From assembly GCA_035476575.1 (NCBI GenBank), contig DATILL010000080.1, positions 1-60,236 of the forward strand: a DNA stretch of 60,236 nt, in the 5' to 3' direction. Shown here piece after piece: positions 14,805 through 23,128 of this stretch. Origin of the DNA: DATILL01 sp035476575 (GTDB taxonomy: Bacteria > Actinomycetota > Actinomycetes > Mycobacteriales > JACQDL01). Both the position numbers and the translations under genes were made by a program. Below the pieces are notes generated by a model that saw only the letters and a program-made list of their open reading frames with translations, searched no databases and had not been told where the DNA came from. Numbering within the stretch: the stretch's first letter is position 1; every line of letters starts with the position of its first letter.

Positions 14805-17480
14805 ATGCAGGCATTACCGGGCAGGGCTGGGCGGCACCGGGCGGTCGCGTTGGTCGCGGCGGGAGCGGTGGCACTGGCCGGCCTGGCGGCCACCCGAGCG
14901 GTCCTGGTCGCGAACGCGGTGAGCTCCACGGTCACGGTGAAGGCGGCCGCGGACGGCTACGTGCAGGCTGGCACACCGGACACCAACTACGGCACTGCCA
15001 CCCAGCTGGTAACTCGCGCGGCGTCGGACAAGCCGGCGGTCAGCTACGTCAAGTTCGTGATCTCCGGGCTGACCGCGCCGCCGGCCGCCGTACAGCTTCA
15101 GCTCTACAGCTACGCGCAGAGCGCCACCGGCGTGCAGCTGTGGACCTCCACCAGCGACTGGACGGAGACCGGCCTCACCTGGAACACCGCGCCGCCGGTC
15201 GGCACCACGATGGTGGCCAACCTAACGAACCTGGTCAGCAGCACCTGGGCCACCGCCGACGTCAGCTCCGTGATCACCGGGGACGGCACCTACACCTTCG
15301 CGATCAACACCACCTCGACCCTCAGCAAGCAGCTTGCCAGCCGCGAGGTCGCCGCGACGCCGCCGCAGCTCCTGATCAACACCAGCCCGGCGGGCACGAT
15401 CGCGGCCACTTCGGGCTCCGGCCAGTCCGCCGCGGTGGGTACGGCGTTTATGGCGCCGCTCGTCGCGACGGTCACCGATGGCGGCGGCCAGCCGGTGCCG
15501 AACGTGACGGTGACCTTCACCGCGCCGAGCAGCGGCGCCTCGGCGACCTTCGGAGGCGGCGCGGGCGCGGTGTCGGTGAGCACTGACGCGGCCGGCGTGG
15601 CGACCAGCCCGATCCTGACCGCGAGCGGCGGCGACGGCACATACTCGATCACGGCGAACACGGCTGGGGTGCCCGCACCAGCGACCTTCACGCTGACCAA
15701 CGAGGCAGGCGATCCACCGACGCCCTCCCCAACGTCGAGCCCGACCGGGTTCACGACGACCTACTCCTTCAAGGCCAACGCCGACGCCTCGGTGCGCTCT
15801 GACCAGCCGGACACCAACTTCGGCGCGGACTACGTGCTCGGCGCCGAGGCCGGGTCGGCGTCCACCCCGACCATTACCAGCTTTCTGAGGTTCGCGGTCA
15901 GCGGGCTGGCCGGCTCGGTGGTCTCCGCGAACTTGCAGGTGTACAGCTTTGCCACATCCAGCCAGGGCCTGACCGTCTCAGTTGCGCCGACCGGCTGGAC
16001 CGAGCCCACGATCACCTACAACACCGCACCGGCCATCGGATCCGCCGTCGGCCGCGGCCCGAACATCGTGGTGAACACCTGGGCGTCGATCGACGTGACG
16101 CCCGCAGTCGCCGGCCCCGGCACGATCGGGTTCGCGGTCACCACGACCCGTACCGCCAACAACAAGTTCGCCGCCCGGGAGTCCACCGCGACGCCACCGA
16201 CCCTGGTGGTCACCACCGTGTCCGTTCCACCCACCCCGACCCCTACCGCGTCGCCGACCCCCACGGTGACACCGACCCCCACGGTGACACCGGTGCCGAC
16301 CCCGACCGGTGGCAGCGGGCTCGTTGCCACCGGCGGTGCGGTGCAGAGCACGATGGTCGGCACCACGTTCCCGGCACCGCTGACCGCCACCGACCCGGGC
16401 GGGGCGCCGCTGGCCGGAGCGGCGGTCACCTTCACCGCGCCGGCCTCGGGGCCGTCGGGCACGTTCCCCGGCGGTGCGGGCACCGTCACGGTCAGCACCG
16501 ACGTGAACGGCGTGGCCACCAGCCCGCCGTTCACCGCCGGGAGCACGGCGGGCAGCTACCCGGTGACCGCGACCGCGAGCGACACCGGCCAGACGGCGAC
16601 GTTCACGCTGACCAATACCGACCCGATGATCGTGGCCGCTGGAGACATCGCGTGCCCCGCCAACAAAGTCCCGACCGCCACCTCCTGCCAGCAGGGGGTG
16701 ACCTCGGACCTGGCGCTGAGCCTGCATCCGGACGCGGTGCTGCCGCTCGGCGACGACCAGTACGAGCTCGGCGCGCTGAGCGACTTCCAGTCCATCTACT
16801 ACCCCACGTGGGGCCGGCTCGACCCGATCGCCCACCCGGTGCCGGGCAACCACGAGTACGGCTACATCGGCAGCTCGATCCAGCCCACCGGCGGCACCGG
16901 ATACTTCACCTACTTCGGCGACCGGTCACATCCGCTGCAGCCGGGCTGCACCACCCTGTGCACATCCTGGTATAGCTGGAACCTCGGCTCCTGGCACCTC
17001 ATCGCGCTGGACAGCCAGTGCGCGGTGATCGGCGGCTGCAACCCGGGCAACCCCGAGTACCAGTGGCTCCAGGCCGACCTGAACGCGAACACCCGGCCGT
17101 GCGTGCTGGCGTACTGGCACATCCCGGTCTACTCCAGCAGCCAGGACCACCAGCCCGACATGCAGGCGATCTACCAGCTCCTCTACACCAAGAACGCCGA
17201 CCTGGTCCTGAACGGTCACGCACACTTCTACGAACGGTTCGGGCCACAGGACGGGGCCGGCAACCTGGATCTGGCGCGCGGCATTCCGCAGTTCATTGTC
17301 GGCACCGGCGGGCGCAGCTTCTTCGCGATCCGGGCCACCCCGGCCGCGAACAGCGTGTCCCGCATCGCCAACACGTTCGGGGCACTGCAGATGACACTGT
17401 CCGACGGCGGCTACTCGTGGAACTTCGTACCCGTCAACACCGGCGGATCGACCGACAGCGGCACCGGCACCTGCCACTGA
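14805..17480 (+). CDS. Secreted modular metallophosphoesterase with two DNRLRE and two Ig-like domains
   Basis: 891 residues, start ATG 14805 after a G6 ribosome-binding site. A signal peptide (about 10-38) precedes a DNRLRE-type carbohydrate-binding-like domain (about 44-195, PDTNYG motif), a bacterial Ig-like domain (about 200-298), a second DNRLRE domain (about 317-465, PDTNFG), a Pro/Thr linker (475-503) and a second Ig-like domain (505-605). A calcineurin-type phosphoesterase (607-885) follows. The metal-site motifs are complete: AAGDIAC, LPLGDDQYE, VPGNHEYG, AYWHIPV and NGHAHFYE. The DNRLRE-Ig pair is clearly duplicated. It would be a wall-bound or secreted phosphatase acting on surface polymers or phosphate esters. 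Gap to the upstream gene is 20 bases, so it is probably the last operon member. Confidence 0.85.
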   Translation: MQALPGRAGRHRAVALVAAGAVALAGLAATRAVLVANAVSSTVTVKAAADGYVQAGTPDTNYGTATQLVTRAASDKPAVSYVKFVISGLTAPPAAVQLQLYSYAQSATGVQLWTSTSDWTETGLTWNTAPPVGTTMVANLTNLVSSTWATADVSSVITGDGTYTFAINTTSTLSKQLASREVAATPPQLLINTSPAGTIAATSGSGQSAAVGTAFMAPLVATVTDGGGQPVPNVTVTFTAPSSGASATFGGGAGAVSVSTDAAGVATSPILTASGGDGTYSITANTAGVPAPATFTLTNEAGDPPTPSPTSSPTGFTTTYSFKANADASVRSDQPDTNFGADYVLGAEAGSASTPTITSFLRFAVSGLAGSVVSANLQVYSFATSSQGLTVSVAPTGWTEPTITYNTAPAIGSAVGRGPNIVVNTWASIDVTPAVAGPGTIGFAVTTTRTANNKFAARESTATPPTLVVTTVSVPPTPTPTASPTPTVTPTPTVTPVPTPTGGSGLVATGGAVQSTMVGTTFPAPLTATDPGGAPLAGAAVTFTAPASGPSGTFPGGAGTVTVSTDVNGVATSPPFTAGSTAGSYPVTATASDTGQTATFTLTNTDPMIVAAGDIACPANKVPTATSCQQGVTSDLALSLHPDAVLPLGDDQYELGALSDFQSIYYPTWGRLDPIAHPVPGNHEYGYIGSSIQPTGGTGYFTYFGDRSHPLQPGCTTLCTSWYSWNLGSWHLIALDSQCAVIGGCNPGNPEYQWLQADLNANTRPCVLAYWHIPVYSSSQDHQPDMQAIYQLLYTKNADLVLNGHAHFYERFGPQDGAGNLDLARGIPQFIVGTGGRSFFAIRATPAANSVSRIANTFGALQMTLSDGGYSWNFVPVNTGGSTDSGTGTCH

Positions 17481-17493
17481 CCCGGGGCTGGGG

Positions 17494-18678
17494 CTAGCAG
17501 GAGTCCGGGTACGCCGAGTGCGCCGCGGCCGTGGCCGACCGCAGCACCTCCTTCACCGGTAGGCCGAGCACCTCGGCGGCCCGCCGGACGTCCTCGAACT
17601 CCACGCTGACGTTCACCGTCTCGCCGTCGAGCTGGGCGAGCTTCACGCCGATGCGGTGCCCCAACACCTCGACGTGGCCCTGCCCTCGTTCCAGCGCATG
17701 TTTGTCCACTGTGGACTCACGAAGTCCGATCGTGCTGGTCCGCCGGAAGATCTCCGCCCGTACGGTGGCCGCCCCGGAGACCGGGCAGAGCGCGTGCAGG
17801 GCGTACGCCGGCCTGCCCTTCTTCATCAGGATCGGGGTGAGCCAGGCATCGGCCGCGCCCGCCGCGAGCAGCCGCTCCAGCACGTCCGGCCACAGCCGCG
17901 GGTCGAGATCGTCCACATTGGACTCCAGCAGCACCGCCCGCCCGGTCGGCCTGCCCTCGGCCGGCTCGCCGACGACCAGCCGGAGGATGTTCGGCAGCTC
18001 CGCCAGCGCCCGGCTGCCGGCCCCGACCCCGACCCGCCGTACCGTCATTGGCGGCAGTGTCCCCCACCCGGTCACCGTCGCGGCCAGCAGCGCGGCCCCG
18101 GTCGGGGTACACATCTCGTACGGCGCCGGCCCGGCCCACACCGGCGCGCCCGCCTCCCGCAGCAGCTCCAGCACCGCCGGCCCGGGCACCGGCAGCAGGC
18201 CGTGCTCGCCGCGCACCATCCCGGTGCCGAGGGTGACGGTGGACGCGGTCAGGGTGGTCACGCCGAGCGCGTGCAGCCCGGCCGCCGTACCGAGCACGTC
18301 GGCGATCGCATCCAGCGCGCCGACCTCGTGGAAGCGCACCTGCTCCATCGTGATCCGGTGTACGGCGGCCTCGGCCCGGGCCAGCCTGGCGAACGCCGCC
18401 AGCGCGGTCCGGCGGACCGGCTCGACCAGGTCCGCGCGTTCGAGCTGGCGCCGGATGTGCCCCCAGGTGCGGGTCAGGTTGCTGCGCGGCACCCGGACGT
18501 CGACCTTGGTGGCACCGATGCCGTGCCGCTCCACGGTGGACACCTCAAGCTGGATCGGCTCGGTGCCGAGGGCGGCGATCGCGCCCTGGATCGCCGGCAG
18601 CGGGGCGCCGGCGTCCACCAGCGCGCCGAGGAACATGTCGCCGGACGCCCCGGCGGCGCAGTCCAGCCAGCCGATCAT
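17494..18678 (-). CDS. larC: Nickel-pincer cofactor biosynthesis protein LarC
   Basis: 394 residues of the LarC/DUF111 family, the CTP-dependent nickel insertase that finishes the nickel-pincer nucleotide of lactate racemase and related epimerases. The start IGWLDCAAGASGDMFLGALVDAG is diagnostic, with RFHEVGALDAIADVLG (His-Glu metal region), NVDDLDPRLWPDVLERLL and TPILMKKGRPAYALHALC further on. Its ATG overlaps the LarB stop (ATGA). No LarE or LarA homologue is in the window, so the client enzyme must be elsewhere. Convergent with the phosphoesterase gene, with only 13 bases between stops. Confidence 0.93.
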   Translation of the reverse strand: MIGWLDCAAGASGDMFLGALVDAGAPLPAIQGAIAALGTEPIQLEVSTVERHGIGATKVDVRVPRSNLTRTWGHIRRQLERADLVEPVRRTALAAFARLARAEAAVHRITMEQVRFHEVGALDAIADVLGTAAGLHALGVTTLTASTVTLGTGMVRGEHGLLPVPGPAVLELLREAGAPVWAGPAPYEMCTPTGAALLAATVTGWGTLPPMTVRRVGVGAGSRALAELPNILRLVVGEPAEGRPTGRAVLLESNVDDLDPRLWPDVLERLLAAGAADAWLTPILMKKGRPAYALHALCPVSGAATVRAEIFRRTSTIGLRESTVDKHALERGQGHVEVLGHRIGVKLAQLDGETVNVSVEFEDVRRAAEVLGLPVKEVLRSATAAAHSAYPDSC

Positions 18679-19469
18679 CGCCGCACCCCCTGGCCCAACA
18701 ACAGCCCGATCCGCCGGGCCACCCGGGCGGCGAACAGCCCGGCGCCGAACCCGTTGTCGATGTTGGCCACGACGACGCCCGGGGCGCAGGAGCTCAGCAT
18801 GGTCAGCAGCGCGGCCAGCCCGTCGAACGACGCGCCGTACCCGACGCTGGTCGGTACGGCGACCAGCGGTACGCCGACCAGCCCGCCCACCACGCTGGGC
18901 AGCGCGCCGTCCATGCCGGCGACCACGACCAGGCAGTCGGCCGCAGCGAGCTGGTCGCGGACCGCCAGCAGCCGGTGGATGCCAGCCACCCCAACGTCGC
19001 TGATCCGGCGCACCCCCGCGCCGACCACCCGGGCGGTAAACGCCGCCTCGGCCGCCACCGGCCCGTCCGACGTACCGGCGCTGACCACGCAGACACAGCC
19101 GGCCGGCGGCGGCAGCGCACCGACCGCGACGGCGGCCGCGTCCTCGTCGGCCGTGGCGTCCGGGTACGCGGCGAGCAGTGCCGCGCGCAGCTCCGCGCCG
19201 GCCCGGGTGACCAGCGCCGGCCGGTCCGGATGCGCGGCCCGCAGGGTGGCCACGATGGCCAGCGCCTGCGGCACCGACTTGCCGGCGCCGTAGACCACCT
19301 CGGGGTCGCCAGTGCGGGCGGCGCGGTCGGTGTCCAGCCGCGCGAAGCCCAGGTCGACGTAGCCCGGGTCGACCTGGCCTGGGTCGATGTGGCCCGGGTC
19401 GACCTGGCCCCGGTCCGCGCGGCCTGCGTCGTCGCCCTCCACGACCGCGAGATTACTCACTGCCAGCAT
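18675..19469 (-). CDS. larB: Pyridinium-3,5-biscarboxylate mononucleotide synthase LarB
   Basis: 264 residues from the ATG at 19469 (MLAVSNLAVVEG); an upstream in-frame Pro/Arg-rich extension looks non-coding. LarB carboxylates nicotinic acid adenine dinucleotide in nickel-pincer cofactor synthesis and resembles AIR carboxylase. Signatures are DTDRAARTGDPEVVYGAGKS, VVSAGTSDGPVAAEAAFTA, GVRRISDVGVAGIHRLL, VVVAGMDGALPSVVGGLVG and PTSVGYGASFDGLAALL. Its N-terminal segment holds four near-identical five-residue units (QVDPG, HIDPG, QVDPG, YVDLG) encoded by a 15-bp tandem repeat. Coupled to larC. Confidence 0.92.
   Translation of the reverse strand: MLAVSNLAVVEGDDAGRADRGQVDPGHIDPGQVDPGYVDLGFARLDTDRAARTGDPEVVYGAGKSVPQALAIVATLRAAHPDRPALVTRAGAELRAALLAAYPDATADEDAAAVAVGALPPPAGCVCVVSAGTSDGPVAAEAAFTARVVGAGVRRISDVGVAGIHRLLAVRDQLAAADCLVVVAGMDGALPSVVGGLVGVPLVAVPTSVGYGASFDGLAALLTMLSSCAPGVVVANIDNGFGAGLFAARVARRIGLLLGQGVRR
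19353..19412 (-). repeat. 15-bp in-frame tandem repeat in larB
   Basis: Four head-to-tail 15-bp units of the type GTCGACCTGGCCYGG, differing by one to four bases, encode (H/Q/Y)(I/V)D(P/L)G repeats in a non-conserved N-terminal loop of LarB. The copy number is probably variable between strains (inference). Confidence 0.75.
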
Positions 19470-19519
19470 GTCAGGCGTACCCGCGCGGTCGGCCGGCGTG
19501 GAGGAACTAGTCTTGGCCC

Positions 19520-19954
19520 GTGCTGATGGACGCTCAGGTGGTGCAGTACGTCGCCTTCGGCGCGGTCGTGGTCGGGCTGCTCGCCCTGGTCGGCGCGGTG
19601 CTGGCGGTGCGCTCCGCGGGCCGGGCACGGCGTGAGCTCGTGGGGCTGCAGGGCGAGGGCGCCCTCTCGGCGTTCGTCGACGCGGCCGTGCACGAGCAGT
19701 TGCGGCGGGGGCTGCGCCGGGTCGGGCTGGTGCGCTATGACGCGCTGGCCGAGATGGGCGGCCGGATGTCGTTCTCGCTGGCGCTGCTGGACGACGACGC
19801 GAACGGCGTGGTGATCAGCGCGATCAACGGCCGGACCGAGTCGCGCTGCTACGGCAAGGCGATCATGGGTGGCGTGGCCGAGCAGGAGCTGTCCCCGGAG
19901 GAGCGGGTGGCGATCACCCGGGCGATGGCCGGCCGGCCGGTGCCGACCGGCTGA
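19520..19954 (+). CDS. DUF4446-family membrane-anchored protein
   Basis: 144 residues with one N-terminal membrane helix (about 7-30: VVQYVAFGAVVVGLLALVGA), a charged helix (RSAGRARRELVGLQ) and a compact cytoplasmic domain typical of DUF4446 (LRRVGLVRYDALAEMGGRMS, LALLDDDANGVVISAINGR, ESRCYGKAI, LSPEERVAI). The function of the family is unknown. GTG 19520 and ATG 19526 are both possible starts. It is divergent from larB with a 50-base gap. Confidence 0.82.
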   Translation: MLMDAQVVQYVAFGAVVVGLLALVGAVLAVRSAGRARRELVGLQGEGALSAFVDAAVHEQLRRGLRRVGLVRYDALAEMGGRMSFSLALLDDDANGVVISAINGRTESRCYGKAIMGGVAEQELSPEERVAITRAMAGRPVPTG

Positions 19955-19998
19955 ACTGGCCGTTCGGGCTGGTCGGGTGCGGCTAGTACGCTGCCGGC

Positions 19999-20943
19999 AT
20001 GCCCGGAGTGCCGCCGACCCGATTCGCCTACCTCGGCCCCGCCGGGACCTTCGCGGAGGCCGCGCTGCGGTCGCTGCCCGCGGCGGCGGCTGGCATCGCG
20101 CTGCCGCAGCCCTCGGTACCGGTGGCGTTGGACGCGGTCCGCTCCGACGCGGCCGACGCGGCCGTGGTGCCGCTGGAGAACTCGGTCGAGGGTTCGGTCG
20201 CGTCCACCCTGGACGAGCTCGCGAACGGCGACCCGCTGGTCATCACCCGGGAGATCTTCCTGCCGGTGCACTTCGCGCTGCTGGTCCGGCCGGCCACGAC
20301 GTCGTACGCCGAGATCAGGACCGTGGCCACCCATCCGCACGCCGAGGCGCAGGTCCGGCGCTGGCTGCGGACCAACCTGCCGGACGCCGAGGTGGTGCTG
20401 GCCGGCTCGACAGCCGGCGCGGCGGCCGGAGTAGCGGCGGGTGACTTCGACGCCTCGGTGAGCGCACCTATCGCGGCGAGCTGCTACCGGCTGACGGCCT
20501 TGGCCACCGACCTGGCCGACAACGTGGGCGCGGTCACCCGGTTCGTGCTGCTCTGCCGGCCCGGCCAGCCGCCCGCGCGCACCGGCAACGACCGCACCTC
20601 ACTGGTCGCCTACATCCGGGACAACCACACCGGGGCACTGCTGGAGGTGCTCACCGAGTTCGCCGTACGGGGGATCAACCTGACCCGGATCGAGTCCCGC
20701 CCGACCAAGGAGCGGCTCGGCCGGTACTGCTTCTCGCTCGACTGTGAGGGACATGTGGCGGACGCCCGGATCGGGGACGCGCTGGCCGCGCTGCACCGGG
20801 TCTGCGCCGACGTCCGGTATCTCGGCTCCTATCCGCGCGGTGACGGGTGTGCGCCGGAGCCGGTCCGGCTGGGCGCCGCGGACGCGGACTACTCCGACGC
20901 CGCCGCCTGGCTGGCCCGGATCCGCGCCGACGGCCTGTCCTGA
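19999..20943 (+). CDS. pheA: Prephenate dehydratase
   Basis: 314 residues. It converts prephenate to phenylpyruvate in phenylalanine synthesis. The catalytic part (about 5-190) shows FAYLGPAGTFAEAAL, VVPLENSVEGSVASTLD and the active-site VTRFVLL. An ACT domain follows (about 200-280: TSLVAYIRDNHTGALLEVL, RGINLTRIESRPTKE), which gives feedback control by phenylalanine (ESRP motif). Stand-alone, without a chorismate mutase domain. Convergent with the toroid-protein gene, 12 bases between stops. Confidence 0.95.
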   Translation: MPGVPPTRFAYLGPAGTFAEAALRSLPAAAAGIALPQPSVPVALDAVRSDAADAAVVPLENSVEGSVASTLDELANGDPLVITREIFLPVHFALLVRPATTSYAEIRTVATHPHAEAQVRRWLRTNLPDAEVVLAGSTAGAAAGVAAGDFDASVSAPIAASCYRLTALATDLADNVGAVTRFVLLCRPGQPPARTGNDRTSLVAYIRDNHTGALLEVLTEFAVRGINLTRIESRPTKERLGRYCFSLDCEGHVADARIGDALAALHRVCADVRYLGSYPRGDGCAPEPVRLGAADADYSDAAAWLARIRADGLS

Positions 20944-20955
20944 ACCTTGCTCTGC

Positions 20956-22323
20956 CTACCTTTGGTGGCTGTTGCTACTACTTGGGCTTACTTCCTCTGG
21001 TTGTCTGCCAGACCGCCGGCCGCGGTATTCCTGGACGCCGAACAGACCGAGGGGGAAAATCATCCCGACCGCGAAGTCCTGCCAGCTCAGCTTGTTCGTG
21101 GCTACCCCGACAATGGCGACGACGACGAACGACCCTAACAGTAGCGTGGCCCAGTGCCGGACGAGCAGGCGACGCAGGCGGATGATCTGGGGTGGCCTGC
21201 CGACAAGCGCAGAGAGCGGCTGGCTCCGCATCTCTGCGCTCTTGACCACAATTGCACCGGGGCAGCCGACCAGCAGGTCTCCGGGTCGGACCAACGGCGC
21301 ACGTCTCAGGTCGAGCAGGGCCTGCGTGCACCACCACACGCCCCATAGCGACGAGATGCCGGGGCTTCCGGAGAGGGTGGGCCATTGACCGCCGTCAAGT
21401 TGGCCATCGAGCACCGTGTTGACAGCCTGGTAAACAAGGTCGGTGTGAGGACTGCGCGGGTCTCGCAGCAGCGCGCAGATGCCTACTGGCAGTCCGTAGT
21501 GCCATAGCGCCAGCCGGCCAGCGGCGGTGCTTGTTTTTGCGCCATGGTCAGTGTAGGCGACGCTGTAGGTCTCCATTCTAGCCGCGCGGTCGTCGAGCGA
21601 AGCCACGTCTAGGTGCTTGCTGAGCCAGTCGTATGCTCGTAGCACCCAGTCGTCGTGCAACTTGGGTCGCACCTCCGTGACGGTGAGCAAGACGAAGGCG
21701 GTATGAGTGACGGTCGGCGGGGCACCCGGGACCTCTCCCCAGGCATACGTCTCGCGTCGAGATCTCATTAGCCAGTCAAGGCCGTGATCGATGACAGGAT
21801 GGTATGGGTTGAGCTGGACCAACCCGCGCAGCGCGAGGCAGGTCAGCCAAACCCGGGACGGGCACCCCTTGAGTGAGCCCCAGCCGCCGTCGTTGTTTTG
21901 GTTTTCGGCCAGCCAGCGCTCCGCACGCCTGGCGTCCGGTCCACCGGCCACTAGGTCCGTCCGTAGCGTGCCTATCATCCGGGCAACCCAGCCGGTTGCC
22001 TCCGTCACCGGTCTGCCAAAGCTTGTGTTGGTTGCCCAGCCGCCGTCTAGCCGCGGATCGTTCGACTCCACCTGCCGAACACGCAGGAACGTCAACGCGT
22101 CATGGAGATGCTCGTAGTCTTCATGGCAGTCGCGAAGGATCATCAGCCCGAGGGCGGTTGCCGTGGCGCCTGGGTTAGGCGACTCCAGCTGGTGGTACCA
22201 ACCACCACCGCCATCCGGACTTGACGAGTACGTTCGACGCAACAGGCCGAGTGCGTGGCGTAAGCTGTCATACAGTCGAGCCAAGTCAATCTGCGCCATC
22301 GTGGGGCCGAAGTCATCTTTCAC
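20956..22323 (-). CDS. Membrane-anchored alpha-toroid (squalene-cyclase-like repeat) protein
   Basis: 455 residues. Residues about 10-345 are alternating helices with Gly-Trp turns typical of the prenyltransferase/squalene-oxidase alpha/alpha toroid (GGGGWYHQL, DGGWATNTSFG, NDGGWGSLKG, YAWGEVPG, DGGQWPTL). I find no DxDD acid motif of class II terpene cyclases, so a cyclase role is unlikely and a binding or scaffold role is more plausible. Two C-terminal membrane helices (about 393-412 LLLGSFVVVAIVGVAT and 416-432 FAVGMIFPLGLFG) anchor it. GTG 22323 has a GAGGTG site upstream; a later ATG (MAQIDLARL) is possible. It is divergent from the HIT gene. Base composition is noticeably less GC-rich than neighbours. 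Confidence 0.75.
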   Translation of the reverse strand: MKDDFGPTMAQIDLARLYDSLRHALGLLRRTYSSSPDGGGGWYHQLESPNPGATATALGLMILRDCHEDYEHLHDALTFLRVRQVESNDPRLDGGWATNTSFGRPVTEATGWVARMIGTLRTDLVAGGPDARRAERWLAENQNNDGGWGSLKGCPSRVWLTCLALRGLVQLNPYHPVIDHGLDWLMRSRRETYAWGEVPGAPPTVTHTAFVLLTVTEVRPKLHDDWVLRAYDWLSKHLDVASLDDRAARMETYSVAYTDHGAKTSTAAGRLALWHYGLPVGICALLRDPRSPHTDLVYQAVNTVLDGQLDGGQWPTLSGSPGISSLWGVWWCTQALLDLRRAPLVRPGDLLVGCPGAIVVKSAEMRSQPLSALVGRPPQIIRLRRLLVRHWATLLLGSFVVVAIVGVATNKLSWQDFAVGMIFPLGLFGVQEYRGRRSGRQPEEVSPSSSNSHQR

Positions 22324-22405
22324 GGCGGGACACCTCGCGAGGCTACAGAGGAACCTATGATCAGCATCTTAGCCGACACTGGCGCTGGTGCCTGGAAGGG
22401 GTGGC

Positions 22406-23128
22406 GTGATCTCATCTCCCAGACCCGACGGTCGCTCTGCTGACGATGACTGCCTGCTGTGCCCAACGCTCCGGTTCTGGTTCAACCAGATGGCGGGCCT
22501 TCCGGGGTTGGACAGCCTTCTGTGGGCGGATGAAGACGTCTATGTCGCCCCCGACCTCGCGCCTGTTGCTGAGGGCCATCTGCTCGTGGTCACGAATCGC
22601 CACTACCAGTGTGCCGGGGCCTGTCCACGACGGATCTGGCCGGCAATCGCGCTGGCGCGACGCCGTGTCAAAGCTCTGTATCAAGAAGCCTATGGGGCCG
22701 AGGCGCTTATCTTCGAGCATGGTCCGGCACGATCGCAGGCCGCGGGGTCATGCATCGACCACGCCCACCTCCACTGTATACCTGCGACGATAGAGCTGGG
22801 TCCGGTCGTTGAGAGCCATGGGCTGCGTGGATTTACCGCGACGTACGAGACACTTGAGTCGTTGTGGAACGCGGGCCTGTCTTATCTGTATCTTGAGGAA
22901 GGCTCGTCCGGCAGGGCGTTTCTTGCCGAAGAGCTACCAACCCAGTTTCTCCGCAACGCCGCGGTGGTCGCGGTTGCGGGAGAAGATGCCCGGCGACAAC
23001 CAACCCAGTGGCGCTGGCAGGAAACATGTGGTCTCCCAGTCAGCAAACGCCGTTTTGTTCGGACCCTCGAGCGGCTCCGTCCATTGTCGGACATGGCTCA
23101 GCCACATGCGACGGAAAGCCACCAGTAG
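22406..23128 (+). CDS. HIT-domain protein (nucleotide hydrolase/transferase)
   Basis: 240 residues from the GTG at 22406, chosen because AAGGGG lies six bases upstream. A CxxC near the N-terminus (DDDCLLC) precedes the HIT fold (PVAEGHLLVVTNRHY) and the His triad IDHAHLHCIP (His119, 121, 123). The C-terminal 110 residues are an extension of unknown role (SYLYLEEGSSGRAF, QPTQWRWQETCG). HIT proteins cleave or transfer nucleoside phosphates such as ApnA or AMP-linked molecules. Its 3' end overlaps the convergent PfkB gene by 31 bases. It shares the AT-richer island with the toroid, PfkB and Nudix genes. Confidence 0.82.
   Translation: MISSPRPDGRSADDDCLLCPTLRFWFNQMAGLPGLDSLLWADEDVYVAPDLAPVAEGHLLVVTNRHYQCAGACPRRIWPAIALARRRVKALYQEAYGAEALIFEHGPARSQAAGSCIDHAHLHCIPATIELGPVVESHGLRGFTATYETLESLWNAGLSYLYLEEGSSGRAFLAEELPTQFLRNAAVVAVAGEDARRQPTQWRWQETCGLPVSKRRFVRTLERLRPLSDMAQPHATESHQ

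Noticed and set aside
17481..17493. Terminator between the phosphoesterase and larC
   Set aside because: The 13-base gap has G-runs but no convincing stem.
20956..22323. Terpene or hopanoid biosynthesis gene
   Set aside because: No DxDD acid motif, two C-terminal membrane helices and no isoprenoid genes nearby.
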